A DNA stretch of 7,863 nucleotides, taken from contig JAISSE010000272.1 in the NCBI GenBank assembly GCA_031273285.1, positions 1-7,863 on the forward strand, given 5' to 3'. The stretch is from Prevotellaceae bacterium (GTDB lineage: Bacteria > Bacteroidota > Bacteroidia > Bacteroidales > UBA932). Made by a program: the position numbers and the translations under genes. Of the stretch, positions 1-6,850 are shown piece by piece (the stretch's first letter is position 1; each line of letters opens with the position of its first letter). A model generated the notes under the pieces. That model was not told the origin of the DNA. It saw only the letters and a program-made list of their open reading frames with translations, and made no database searches.

Positions 1-2442
1 AAAAAACTGGGAATAGCGCCCGGAGTGTTGGAGAATGCCTTAAAATCAATTATGGAACGTTATCCGCATGTTACGGGAGGAACGCCCTATTTGTCAAATG
101 ATTTAAATAAGGTATTGCAAAAATCCCTGGAATATTCGAAAAAGCTGGGCGACCGGTTTACCTCTCCGGAAAGTCTTTTTCTCGGCATGATTGATTCCGG
201 CGACAATGTCTCTATAATGCTGAAAAACAATGGAATTACAGAAAAAGGAGTATTGTCGGCGATTGAATCCGTTCGCAAGGGAAATACGGTAAATTCGCAA
301 ACGGCGGACGAGACGTTCGACAGCCTTAACAAGTATGCAATTAACCTCAACGAGCAGGCGCGGAAAGGCAAACTTGACCCTGTCATCGGGCGCGATGAAG
401 AGATAAGACGGGTATTGCAGATATTGACGCGAAGAACCAAGAACAATCCGATACTGATTGGCGAACCGGGCGTAGGCAAAACGGCTATTGCCGAAGGTAT
501 TGCACACAGAATTGTCAGTGGCGACGTCCCCGAAAATCTTAAAAGCAAGTATATTTTTTCTTTGGATATGGGTGCTTTGATTGCCGGAGCAAAATATAAG
601 GGTGAATTTGAAGAGCGGTTGAAAGGCGTTGTTAAAGAGGTTATTGAATCCAACGGCGAAATAATATTATTTATTGATGAAATACACACTTTGGTGGGCG
701 CCGGCAAGAGCGACGGCGCCATGGATGCGGCTAATATTCTGAAACCGGCACTGGCGCGCGGCGAACTCAGGGCTGTGGGCGCTACTACTTTGGACGAATA
801 CCAAAAATATTTTGAAAAAGATAAAGCATTGGAACGCAGATTTCAACCGGTGCAGGTCGATGAGCCTTCGGTACCAGATGCCGTGTCGATACTGCGAGGT
901 CTGAAAGAACGCTACGAAACTCATCATCAGGTAAGAATAAAAGACGAGGCGATAATTGCGGCTGTCGAACTGTCGAACAGATATATCACATCGCGTTTTT
1001 TGCCCGATAAGGCGATTGACCTGATTGACGAAGCGGCTTCGAAACTTCGTCTGGAAATAAATTCAGTACCCGAAGAAATCGATGAACTTGACCGTAAAGT
1101 TCGTCAATTGGAGATAGAACGCGAAGCAATACGCAGGGAAGGCGACGAGCAAAAAATGGAAATCCTCAACAGGGAAATCGGCGATTTGAGCGGAAAACGG
1201 GACGCCATGAGAGCCAAGTGGCAGGAAGAGAGAAATATCGCAGACAAAATACAGGAAAATAAACACCGTATCGAAGATTTGAAGTTTAAAGCGGAAGAAG
1301 CTGAAAGAAAGGGTGATTACGGTTTGGTTGCCGAAATAAGATACGGCAAAATAATCGAGGCTCGGAACACAATCGAAAAGTTGATTAAGGAAAAGAGCGA
1401 AATACAAAACGAAACGTCTTTGGTTCGCGAAGAAGTTACGGCAGAGGATATTGCCGAAATCGTCGCAAAATGGACGGGAATACCCGTAACACGAATGTTG
1501 CAAACCGAAAAAGATAAACTCCTCAATCTTGAAAATGAATTGCATAACCGTATCATCGGTCAGGATGAAGCAATACAGGCTGTTGCCGATGCGGTGCGCC
1601 GAAGCAGAGCGGGGCTTCAGGAGCAGAAAAAACCTATCGGCTCGTTTCTTTTTCTCGGAACGACGGGAGTGGGTAAAACCGAGCTGGCTAAGGCTTTAGC
1701 CGAGTTTTTGTTTAACGACGAAAATATGATGACACGTTTGGATATGTCGGAATATCAGGAACGGCATTCCGTTTCGAGGCTGGTAGGCGCTCCTCCGGGA
1801 TATGTCGGTTACGACGAAGGCGGGCAACTCACTGAAGCTGTTCGCCGTAAACCGTATTCCGTCGTCCTGCTGGACGAAATAGAAAAGGCGCATCCGGACG
1901 TTTTCAATACTTTGCTGCAAGTGCTTGATGACGGGCGACTTACCGACAACAAGGGGCGAACGGTGAATTTCAAGAATACTATTATAATAATGACGTCCAA
2001 TGTAGGATCAGGCATTATTCAGGACAATTTCTCCCGAATAACGGACGGGTCGAATGAGAAAATCGTTGAAAAAACAAAGCGGGAAGTTCTTGATTTACTT
2101 AAAGAAACTGTTCGTCCCGAGTTTCTTAACCGCATTGACGAGGTGATAATGTTCGCTCCATTGACAAAAAAGGATATACGGCAAATTGTGTCGCTCAGGA
2201 TTGCCGAAATACAAAAAACTCTGTCGGTCAATAATATAACAATCAAAATGAGCGAGAATGCCATAGGATATATTGCCGAACAGGGATATGACCCCGTGTA
2301 TGGAGCAAGACCGTTGAAACGGGTGATACAAAGAGAATTGCTTAACGAACTCTCGAAACAGATTATTGCGGGGAATTTGAATCCGGGCGAAACTATCCGA
2401 ATAGATTCCGGAGGAAACAAACTGGAATTTGCAAACGGATGA
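1..2442 (+). CDS. clpB: ATP-dependent protein disaggregase ClpB (5' end cut by window)
   Basis: Hsp100 AAA+ hexamer of the cytoplasm that threads aggregated proteins through its pore, normally with DnaK/DnaJ/GrpE. The frame is open from base 1, giving 813 visible residues; ClpB is usually about 860, so roughly 50 N-terminal residues lie outside, and the GTG at 25 is not the true start. Residues counted from base 1: second half of the Clp N domain (to about 95); first AAA+ module with Walker A GEPGVGKT (154-161), Walker B ILFIDEIH (222-229) and pore loop around [11 protein letters not shown] (197-207); a long charged middle coiled coil (about 358-478), whose length separates ClpB from ClpC and ClpA; second Walker A GTTGVGKT (553-560), pore loop GYVGYDEGG (600-608), Walker [10 protein letters not shown] (621-629); C-terminal sensor-2 GARPLKR (768-774). 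All key residues seem intact. No obvious intrinsic terminator follows; regulation cannot be judged because the promoter is outside. Confidence 0.97.
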   Translation, partial: KKLGIAPGVLENALKSIMERYPHVTGGTPYLSNDLNKVLQKSLEYSKKLGDRFTSPESLFLGMIDSGDNVSIMLKNNGITEKGVLSAIESVRKGNTVNSQTADETFDSLNKYAINLNEQARKGKLDPVIGRDEEIRRVLQILTRRTKNNPILIGEPGVGKTAIAEGIAHRIVSGDVPENLKSKYIFSLDMGALIAGAKYKGEFEERLKGVVKEVIESNGEIILFIDEIHTLVGAGKSDGAMDAANILKPALARGELRAVGATTLDEYQKYFEKDKALERRFQPVQVDEPSVPDAVSILRGLKERYETHHQVRIKDEAIIAAVELSNRYITSRFLPDKAIDLIDEAASKLRLEINSVPEEIDELDRKVRQLEIEREAIRREGDEQKMEILNREIGDLSGKRDAMRAKWQEERNIADKIQENKHRIEDLKFKAEEAERKGDYGLVAEIRYGKIIEARNTIEKLIKEKSEIQNETSLVREEVTAEDIAEIVAKWTGIPVTRMLQTEKDKLLNLENELHNRIIGQDEAIQAVADAVRRSRAGLQEQKKPIGSFLFLGTTGVGKTELAKALAEFLFNDENMMTRLDMSEYQERHSVSRLVGAPPGYVGYDEGGQLTEAVRRKPYSVVLLDEIEKAHPDVFNTLLQVLDDGRLTDNKGRTVNFKNTIIIMTSNVGSGIIQDNFSRITDGSNEKIVEKTKREVLDLLKETVRPEFLNRIDEVIMFAPLTKKDIRQIVSLRIAEIQKTLSVNNITIKMSENAIGYIAEQGYDPVYGARPLKRVIQRELLNELSKQIIAGNLNPGETIRIDSGGNKLEFANG

Positions 2443-2469
2443 ATAATATAAAGTAATTCATCGTCATCG

Positions 2470-2530
2470 GAGGCTGTTTGAAAAATAATTCGGCACGCAG
2501 ATGATGCAGATTTTTAGGATTTACGCAGCT
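2470..2530 (+). repeat. Dispersed intergenic repeat, copy A
   Basis: This 61-base unit starts GAGGCTGT and contains GGCACGCAGATGA and GGATTTACGCAG. It aligns without gaps to the reverse complement of 3981-4041, with about 47 of 61 bases identical by hand count. Most differences fall in the linker (bases 9-22 of the unit). It has no coding potential. It is probably a REP- or MITE-like intergenic element; its family is not identified. Confidence 0.75.
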
Positions 2531-2539
2531 TTAGGCTGC

Positions 2540-2555
2540 AAACGTGCGCACGTTT
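2540..2555. repeat. Perfect 16-base palindrome
   Basis: AAACGTGCGCACGTTT reads identically on both strands. It directly follows a GCAGC/GCTGC stem (2525-2539), and the bases after it repeat GCGCA twice (TAGCGCAATCATGCGCATG). It may be part of the surrounding repeat element, or a protein-binding site; nothing in the sequence decides between these. Confidence 0.7.
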
Positions 2556-2578
2556 AGCGCAATCATGCGCATGGTTTT

Positions 2579-2607
2579 ACTCTGTTTTTAGCGAATCGAA
2601 ACAGAGT
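2579..2607 (+). other. 9-bp hairpin downstream of clpB
   Basis: ACTCTGTTT (2579-2587) pairs perfectly with AAACAGAGT (2599-2607) around an 11-base loop. No T-run follows on either strand, so it is not a standard intrinsic terminator. It could still mark the 3' end of the clpB transcript or be part of the repeat element, as copy B begins nine bases later. Confidence 0.5.
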
Positions 2608-2615
2608 TATTGTCG

Positions 2616-2660
2616 GAGGCTGTTTCGAAAGCACACGGATGACTATGAATTTATTGATTT
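2616..2660 (+). repeat. Dispersed intergenic repeat, copy B (decayed)
   Basis: It begins GAGGCTGTTTCGAAAG, closer to the copy at 3981-4041 (GAGGCTGTCTCGAAAG) than copy A is. It then lacks about eight bases of the unit (the CAGTTTGG segment) and continues CACACGGATGAC with a poorly conserved tail ending TTGATTT. It looks like a degenerate member of the same family. Confidence 0.55.
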
Positions 2661-2697
2661 GGAAAACACCGTATTGTCGTCAAAATGGGAAAGTCTG

Positions 2698-2727
2698 TTG
2701 AAATTTCACATATTTATCTTACCTTTG
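2698..2727 (+). promoter_or_regulatory. Bacteroidota-type promoter for the lytic transglycosylase gene
   Basis: A -7 box TACCTTTG (2720-2727) fits the TAnnTTTG consensus of the Bacteroidota primary sigma factor. A TTG (-33 element) at 2698-2700 stands 19 bases upstream. Transcription should start near 2733-2736, leaving a short A/T-rich leader before the ATG at 2751. There is no Shine-Dalgarno sequence, as is usual in this phylum. Confidence 0.8.
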
Positions 2728-2750
2728 CGCCCTTGAATTGAAAATATTTT

Positions 2751-3635
2751 ATGTATAAATTAATATTTACGCTGTTTTTTTATGTTGTCTGCTCAAATTT
2801 ATCGACGGCGCAACAACCTGCAAATGGTGGACTTAATGACGTCGGACAACACATCAGCGCTCCTCCGATACCTGCCGAAGCAACTTTTTGCGGCGAAAAA
2901 GTTCCTCTGGAGTATTTTGACGTCAGAGAATCCCTGATGCGGGAACTGAACAGTTTGACCTATTGGCATTCGTCGATGATATATACGCTGCAATTAGCCG
3001 GCAGATATATGGGAACCATTGAAAATCTGTTGAAACAATATGACGTCCCCGACGATTTGAAATATTTATGCGTTGCCGAGAGTAATCTGCAAAATGTGGT
3101 GTCGCCCGCCAAAGCTGCCGGATTCTGGCAATTTTTACCGGGAACGGCGAAGGAGTTCGGGCTGGAGATAACCGCCGAAATCGATGAACGCTATAATCTG
3201 GAAAAAGCAACGAAAGCCGCGTGCGAATATTTGAAACTGGCATATAAAAAATTCGGTAACTGGACGCTGACAGCCGCTTCGTATAATGTAGGTATTGCGC
3301 ATATGACCAATCAGTTAGCCGTACAAAAGCAAAAAAAATACTACGACCTGCATCTTAACATGGAAACAATGCGATACGTTTACCGCGCTGTTGCATACAA
3401 AACGCTGATGACCAACCCGGAGAAATACGGATTTTATATTTCGCCGAAAAGCAAATTCGAACCTCTTTTATACAGGGAAGTTACTGTTAAAGGTCCCGTT
3501 GACTGGATTGCTTTCTCCGAAAAGAACGGAACGAATTATAAAGTGCTGAAAATTTTCAATCCGTGGATAATAACCATGAAATTATCGACAACCAGGACAT
3601 ATAAAGTCAAAATTCCTTTGAAAAGAACACAGTAA
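2751..3635 (+). CDS. Exported lytic transglycosylase, SLT/MltD type (GH23)
   Basis: Predicted to cleave the MurNAc-GlcNAc bond of peptidoglycan non-hydrolytically, forming 1,6-anhydroMurNAc ends, in the periplasm. The 294-residue protein opens with a Sec signal peptide (MYKLIFTLFFYVV..., likely cut after STA at 18-20); Cys14 lacks a proper lipobox, so a lipoprotein is unlikely. The SLT domain covers about 88-220: the probable catalytic Glu110 in VAESNL, AAGFWQFLPGTA (122-133), a YNLEKATKAACEYL segment (148-161), FGNWTLTAASYNVG (168-181) and the later helix ETMRYVYRAVAYKTLM (205-220). A short C-terminal region with YKVLKIFNPW (263-272) matches the tail of Bacteroidota MltD-like enzymes. No LysM repeat is visible, so it is shorter than E. 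coli MltD. It has its own promoter and is separated from clpB by 308 bases. The family is clear; the exact orthologue is less so, so no symbol is given. Confidence 0.92.
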   Translation: MYKLIFTLFFYVVCSNLSTAQQPANGGLNDVGQHISAPPIPAEATFCGEKVPLEYFDVRESLMRELNSLTYWHSSMIYTLQLAGRYMGTIENLLKQYDVPDDLKYLCVAESNLQNVVSPAKAAGFWQFLPGTAKEFGLEITAEIDERYNLEKATKAACEYLKLAYKKFGNWTLTAASYNVGIAHMTNQLAVQKQKKYYDLHLNMETMRYVYRAVAYKTLMTNPEKYGFYISPKSKFEPLLYREVTVKGPVDWIAFSEKNGTNYKVLKIFNPWIITMKLSTTRTYKVKIPLKRTQ

Positions 3636-3646
3636 ATCCAAAATAT

Positions 3647-3691
3647 TACATGCTTATAATCATGTATTTATAAAAAAAATAATATTTTTTT
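3647..3691 (+). terminator. Possible weak terminator after the transglycosylase gene
   Basis: TACATG (3647-3652) pairs with CATGTA (3661-3666) around an 8-base loop, twelve bases after the stop codon. An A8 run (3672-3679) and a T7 run (3685-3691) follow and can also pair. The stem is short and A/T-rich, so termination would be weak. The A/T tract may instead help the tRNA promoter that begins just downstream. Confidence 0.4.
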
Positions 3692-3702
3692 GCGGAAAAT
3701 TG

Positions 3703-3732
3703 TTGCTAATTCAAAAATCCTGCTTATCTTTG
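3703..3732 (+). promoter_or_regulatory. Promoter of the tRNA-Val gene
   Basis: The -7 box TATCTTTG (3725-3732) is a full match to TAnnTTTG. A TTG (3703-3705) lies 19 bases upstream, the same spacing as in the promoter at 2698-2727, and both TTGs sit in TGTTG. An A/T-only tract (3664-3691) precedes it and could act as an upstream activating element. Transcription should begin about 10-15 bases before the tRNA. Confidence 0.85.
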
Positions 3733-3753
3733 CACCGTTTTTATAAACAACGG

Positions 3754-3828
3754 GGGCCTATAGCTCAGCTGGTTCAGAGCATCTGCCTTACAAGCAGAGG
3801 GTCATAGGTTCGAATCCTATTGGGCCCA
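3754..3828 (+). tRNA. tRNA-Val (anticodon UAC)
   Basis: A complete cloverleaf can be folded by hand. The acceptor stem is GGGCCTA (3754-3760) with TGGGCCC (3821-3827), including one T-G wobble; the D stem is GCTC/GAGC (3763-3766, 3777-3780) with GG in the loop. The anticodon stem is TCTGC/GCAGA, with loop CTTACAA and anticodon TAC at 3789-3791. The T arm is ATAGG-TTCGAAT-CCTAT (3804-3820). The discriminator is A3828. The next bases are CA, not CCA, so the 3' CCA must be added by nucleotidyltransferase. It stands alone with its own promoter and terminator. The start GGGCCTATAGCTCAG resembles tRNA-Ile, but the anticodon decodes GUA and, by wobble, other GUN valine codons. Confidence 0.97.
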
Positions 3829-3842
3829 CAATTTAAAATCAG

Positions 3843-3873
3843 ACGGTTACAATCAGTTTTGTAACCGTTTTTT
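3843..3873 (+). terminator. Intrinsic terminator of the tRNA-Val transcript
   Basis: ACGGTTACAA (3843-3852) pairs perfectly with TTGTAACCGT (3859-3868) around the 6-base loop TCAGTT. The stem runs straight into six T residues (3868-3873). It lies 14 bases after the tRNA, a classic position and shape. It would end the tRNA transcript before the convergent mreB gene. Confidence 0.9.
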
Positions 3874-3906
3874 ATTACCGTTGCCACAACTGTATTGTCG
3901 ACTTCC

Positions 3907-4023
3907 GTTTAGCACGCGGATGACGCGAATTTAACGGATTTACGCAGATAAATAAAGGTATTATTATCAAACAAATAATAATCTGCGCAAATCCGTTAAA
4001 TCCGCGTCATCTGCGTGCCAAAC
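3907..4023. repeat. Large imperfect inverted repeat (copies C and D arms)
   Basis: The left arm 3907-3949 and right arm 3981-4023 are reverse complements over 43 bases with four mismatches by hand count. The left arm includes GCACGCGGATGACGCG and TTTAACGGATTTACGCAGAT. The A/T-rich centre can add an inner stem (ATTATTAT 3960-3967 with ATAATAAT 3975-3982). Each arm is a copy of the repeat also seen at 2470-2530; the right arm continues into GAGGCTGT on the minus strand (to 4041), the left one does not. It lies between the convergent tRNA and mreB genes, so it could also block read-through. There is no transposase or reading frame inside. Confidence 0.85.
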
Positions 4024-4041
4024 TGCTTTCGAGACAGCCTC
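3981..4041 (-). repeat. Dispersed intergenic repeat, copy D (full length)
   Basis: On the minus strand it starts GAGGCTGTCTCGAAAG at 4041 and runs through GGCACGCAGATGACGCGG to CGCAGAT at 3981, 61 bases in all. It aligns without gaps to copy A (2470-2530), in the opposite orientation. It also forms the right arm of the inverted repeat at 3907-4023. Confidence 0.75.
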
Positions 4042-4050
4042 AATCTCGAA
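4028..4050 (-). other. Hairpin just after mreB
   Basis: TTCGAGA (4028-4034) and TCTCGAA (4044-4050) pair perfectly over 7 bp around a 9-base loop. The hairpin begins ten bases after the mreB stop codon in the direction of transcription. No T-run follows on the minus strand, so it is not a typical intrinsic terminator. Together with the larger inverted repeat behind it, it may end or stabilise the purH-mreB mRNA. Confidence 0.5.
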
Positions 4051-4060
4051 CGAAGAACCT

Positions 4061-5083
4061 CTATTTGAACAGGTAAGGGACTCCTTTTCCGAGTTTTTTC
4101 ATTGCAATACCTGTTCCGCGGGCAACGGCAAGCAAAGGATTTTCAACAACCTTGAAATCAATGCTGATTTTTTCTTTCAGGCGTTTATCCAATCCTTTCA
4201 GCAACACGCCGCCGCCTGTGAGATATATCCCGTTTCCGACTATGTCGGCATAAAGTTCGGGCGGCGCCTGCTCCAGAACGGTCATGATAGCCGCTTCCAC
4301 TTTCATCAGCGATTTGTCGAGACAATGAGCTATTTCTTCGTAATTGACGGGTATTTCCGCCGGCAGCGAAGTCATGATATTGGGACCTCTCACAATAAAA
4401 TCTTCGGGAGGATTTTCGAGTTCCGTTAAAGCCGAACCGACCCTGATTTTAATTTCTTCGGCAGTTGTTTCGCCCACTTTAATATTATGCTGATGACGCA
4501 TATACTGCTGAATATCGGAGGTAAAATCGTCGCCTGCCGTCCTTATGCTAATATTGCACACAATACCGCCAAGCGAAATAATGGCAATTTCCGTTGTTCC
4601 GCCACCTATGTCCACCACCATATTCCCGATTGGCGCTTCCACATCAATTCCTATCCCGAGAGCGGCTGCCATGGGTTCGTAAATAAGATGAACTTCGCGA
4701 CTGCCCGCCTGTTCTGCCGAGTCGCGTACTGCCCTTATTTCCACTTCAGTACTTCCCGACGGGATGCAAATTACCATTCGCAGTGCGGGAGTAAAAAAGC
4801 GCGATTTTGCAGGAATCATTTTAATCATCCCTCTAATCATTTGCTCTGCCGCTTCGAAATCGGCAATCACTCCGTCTTTTAACGGGCGCACGGTTTTTAT
4901 GTTTTTATGGGTTTTACCGTGCATCTGTCTGGCAGTTTCGCCGAGAGCTATTGTTTTGCCTGTATTTTGGTCGATAGCGACAATAGAAGGCTGATTAACA
5001 ACGATTTTATCGTTATGTATGATCAGGGTATTCGCCGTACCCAAATCCATCGCAAGGTCGTGAGTTAAAAAAGAAAACGCCAT
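4061..5083 (-). CDS. mreB: Rod shape-determining protein MreB
   Basis: Actin-like ATPase that forms membrane-associated filaments and guides lateral cell-wall synthesis by the Rod complex (MreC, MreD, RodA, PBP2). The 340-residue length is usual for the family. Visible motifs are phosphate-1 MDLGTANT (12-19), RPLKDGVIADF (66-76), connect-1 EPMAAALGIG (136-145), phosphate-2 VVDIGGGTTE (157-166), adenosine-binding YLTGGGVLL (287-295) and connect-2 NPLLAVARGTG (315-325). The N-terminal MAFSFLTHD is hydrophobic enough for membrane contact. The ATG at 5083 gives the usual N terminus; no Shine-Dalgarno is present. It follows purH after 28 bases without a promoter in between, so co-transcription is likely. 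Oddly, no mreC follows: the next sequence is the inverted repeat and convergent genes. Confidence 0.97.
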   Translation of the reverse strand: MAFSFLTHDLAMDLGTANTLIIHNDKIVVNQPSIVAIDQNTGKTIALGETARQMHGKTHKNIKTVRPLKDGVIADFEAAEQMIRGMIKMIPAKSRFFTPALRMVICIPSGSTEVEIRAVRDSAEQAGSREVHLIYEPMAAALGIGIDVEAPIGNMVVDIGGGTTEIAIISLGGIVCNISIRTAGDDFTSDIQQYMRHQHNIKVGETTAEEIKIRVGSALTELENPPEDFIVRGPNIMTSLPAEIPVNYEEIAHCLDKSLMKVEAAIMTVLEQAPPELYADIVGNGIYLTGGGVLLKGLDKRLKEKISIDFKVVENPLLAVARGTGIAMKKLGKGVPYLFK

Positions 5084-5111
5084 TTTATATTATCTGTTAA
5101 TTATTTAATTA

Positions 5112-6632
5112 TCAATGTTTAAAATGTCTGTATCCGGTAATTGCCATCGACAGACCCGTTTGGTCGCACAAATCGACAGATTCCCGGTCGCGCATCGAGC
5201 CTCCCGGCTGTATTATTGCAGTAATACCCTCTTTTGAAGCTATTTCGACACAATCGGGAAAAGGGAAAAATGCATCGGAAGCCATAACCGCTCCCGACAG
5301 CGAAAATCCGAAATTTTTTGCCTTTTCAATTGCCTGTTTAAGTGCATCGACCCTTGAGGTTTGCCCGATACCGCTTGCCAGCAATTGTTTGTTTTTCACC
5401 AGTACTATCGCGTTTGATTTCGAATGTTTCACTAATTTGTTTGCAAAAAGCAAATCGCTGATTTCCTGTTCTGTCGGCGACTTTTTTGTAACCTGTTTCA
5501 GATATGAAATATCTTCGGAAACGTTGTCGATGTCCTGAAGCAAAACGCCGTTAAGAACGGAACGGAACTGTTTTGTCGGGCGTTTGCCCGATTTGGTTGC
5601 CAGAATAATCCTGTTTTTCTTGGTCTTGAAAAGGTTCAGAGCTTCGTTCGAATATTCCGGAGCAAGAATTATTTCAAAAAACAGTTTGTTTATTTCTTCC
5701 GCAACTTCAACATCTACAGGACTGTTGGTTATTATTATTCCTCCGAAAGCCGAAACGGGGTCGGCAGCCAAAGCTTTTTCCCATGCTTTTGCAGGCTCGC
5801 TGTCCGAAGCACAGCCGCATGCATTGTTATGTTTAATCACCGCATAGGTAGTTTCCTGAAAATCATTGATTAACGCAAATGCAGAGTCGATATCCAGAAG
5901 ATTGTTGTACGAGATTTCTTTCCCATGCAGCCGGGTAAAGATGTCGTCCAATTTTCCATAGAAAACTCCCTGCTGATGAGGATTTTCGCCATAGCGCAGT
6001 TTATTTGCGGGCGAGATATTCAGTGCAAATTTTTCCTTATTGAGTAAGGATGCAAAATAGTCCGATATGTTTTGGTCGTATTTTGCCGTTAATTCAAACG
6101 CATCGGCGGCATAGCGTATTCTGTCTTCGATGCCGACGGTTCCGGATTGGGATTCAAGCAGTTCCAGCAGCGAAGAATACTGGTCGCGGGAGGAGACCGT
6201 CAGCACATCCTTATAGTTTTTAGCCGCCGCCCGAATCAGGGAAATCCCTCCTATATCTATTTTTTCTATGATTTCTTCGTGCGAAGAACCCGATGCCAGA
6301 GTTTCGGAAAAAGGGTATAAATCAACGATAACAAGATCTATTTCGGGGATTGTGTATTTTGCCAAATCTTCCTTGTCCGAACTGTTGTCCCGCCGGCTTA
6401 ATATACCGCCAAATACTTTAGGATGAAGAGTTTTTACCCGTCCGCCCAAAATCGAAGGATATCCGGTAAGACTTTCTACGGAATGAACTTCGGTTATGTT
6501 TTTGATAAAATCGAAAGTTCCTCCCGTCGAATATATGGTAACGCCGTATTTGCCGAGCGTCTTTATTACTGGTTCCAGATTGTCCTTACAATAAACGGAA
6601 ATCAGGGCAGATTTAATTTTTTTTCGTACCAT
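5112..6632 (-). CDS. purH: Bifunctional AICAR formyltransferase / IMP cyclohydrolase PurH
   Basis: Catalyses the last two steps of de novo purine synthesis in the cytoplasm: formyl transfer from 10-formyl-tetrahydrofolate to AICAR, then ring closure to IMP. The 506 residues match the usual length. The N-terminal MGS-like cyclohydrolase domain shows STGGT (35-39), GGRVKTLHPKVFGG (63-76), DLYPF (104-108) and IDIGG (125-129). The transformylase domain shows KLRYGENPHQ (211-220), the catalytic Lys-His pair in IKHNNACG (266-273; Lys267, His268), SAFGG (294-298), SGIGQTSRVDA (420-430), ASDAFFPF (451-458) and the terminal TGYRHF (499-504). I chose the ATG at 6632, giving MVRKKIKSALISVY, because family alignments begin here; an in-frame GTG at 6692 would start about where the promoter begins transcription. 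mreB follows in the same direction after 28 bases. Confidence 0.96.
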   Translation of the reverse strand: MVRKKIKSALISVYCKDNLEPVIKTLGKYGVTIYSTGGTFDFIKNITEVHSVESLTGYPSILGGRVKTLHPKVFGGILSRRDNSSDKEDLAKYTIPEIDLVIVDLYPFSETLASGSSHEEIIEKIDIGGISLIRAAAKNYKDVLTVSSRDQYSSLLELLESQSGTVGIEDRIRYAADAFELTAKYDQNISDYFASLLNKEKFALNISPANKLRYGENPHQQGVFYGKLDDIFTRLHGKEISYNNLLDIDSAFALINDFQETTYAVIKHNNACGCASDSEPAKAWEKALAADPVSAFGGIIITNSPVDVEVAEEINKLFFEIILAPEYSNEALNLFKTKKNRIILATKSGKRPTKQFRSVLNGVLLQDIDNVSEDISYLKQVTKKSPTEQEISDLLFANKLVKHSKSNAIVLVKNKQLLASGIGQTSRVDALKQAIEKAKNFGFSLSGAVMASDAFFPFPDCVEIASKEGITAIIQPGGSMRDRESVDLCDQTGLSMAITGYRHFKH

Positions 6633-6667
6633 TGCTGTTTCTATTTTTCTTATATTCAATAAATAAT

Positions 6668-6699
6668 ACCTATAAAACCATTTTATTTTCACCTATAAA
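6668..6699 (-). repeat. Direct repeats in the purH leader
   Basis: ACCTATAAA occurs at 6668-6676 and again at 6691-6699, 23 bases apart. On the purH strand this reads TTTATAGGT twice. The upstream copy overlaps the putative -7 box and the downstream copy lies in the 5' leader. This could be an operator or chance in A/T-rich sequence. Confidence 0.4.
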
Positions 6700-6728
6700 G
6701 GTACGGATTTATTTTCATATTATCCCAA
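6696..6728 (-). promoter_or_regulatory. Probable purH-mreB promoter
   Basis: On the minus strand TACCTTTA (6703-6696) matches TAnnTTTG in all but the last base. A TTG within TGTTGGG (6728-6726) lies 22 bases upstream, slightly longer than the 19 bases of the other two promoters. Transcription would start near 6688-6690, giving a leader of about 55 bases before the ATG at 6632. Confidence 0.55.
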
Positions 6729-6850
6729 CAGATTTGCGAAATTTTTATATTTTTTTACTATACCTCTGGTATTGTGAACAATATGGATAAATTTTCGATA
6801 CGGCAATATGCCGGCACAGAAATCTTTATCGCCCCCGTCAAAATTGTTTA

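Larger units (their letters stand above)
2443..2750. other. clpB-mltD intergenic region with repeats and hairpins
   Basis: A 308-base stretch without a convincing gene. It holds two copies of the window's short repeat (2470-2530 and 2616-2660), each preceded so that the 13-base direct repeat TCGGAGGCTGTTT appears at 2467-2479 and 2613-2625. Between them lie a short stem GCAGC/GCTGC (2525-2529 with 2535-2539), a perfect 16-base palindrome (2540-2555) and a 9-bp stem (2579-2607). The promoter of the next gene is at the right end. No long reading frame with coding character is seen on either strand. Confidence 0.8.

Noticed and set aside
25..27. GTG at 25 as the clpB start codon
   Set aside because: The frame is open to base 1, and the preceding residues KKLGIAPG continue the Clp N domain, so the gene begins outside the window.
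87..722. A 211-codon open frame on the minus strand opposite clpB
   Set aside because: It lies fully inside the unmistakable ClpB coding sequence, resembles no family I know, and has the biased composition of an antisense shadow.
3754..3828. tRNA-Ile assignment suggested by the GGGCCTATAGCTCAG start
   Set aside because: The anticodon loop CTTACAA places TAC at positions 34-36, which is valine.
2467..4041. CRISPR array or insertion sequence between clpB and mreB
   Set aside because: The repeats are few, imperfect, in both orientations and unevenly spaced, and no cas gene, transposase or target-site duplication is visible.
4487..4882. A 131-codon open frame on the plus strand inside mreB
   Set aside because: It overlaps conserved MreB motifs on the other strand and its translation is rich in Cys, His and Asn without any domain pattern.
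6633..6692. A 20-residue N-terminal extension of PurH starting from GTG at 6692
   Set aside because: The extra residues are not part of the family, and the GTG falls at the predicted transcription start; the ATG at 6632 gives the standard N terminus and length.
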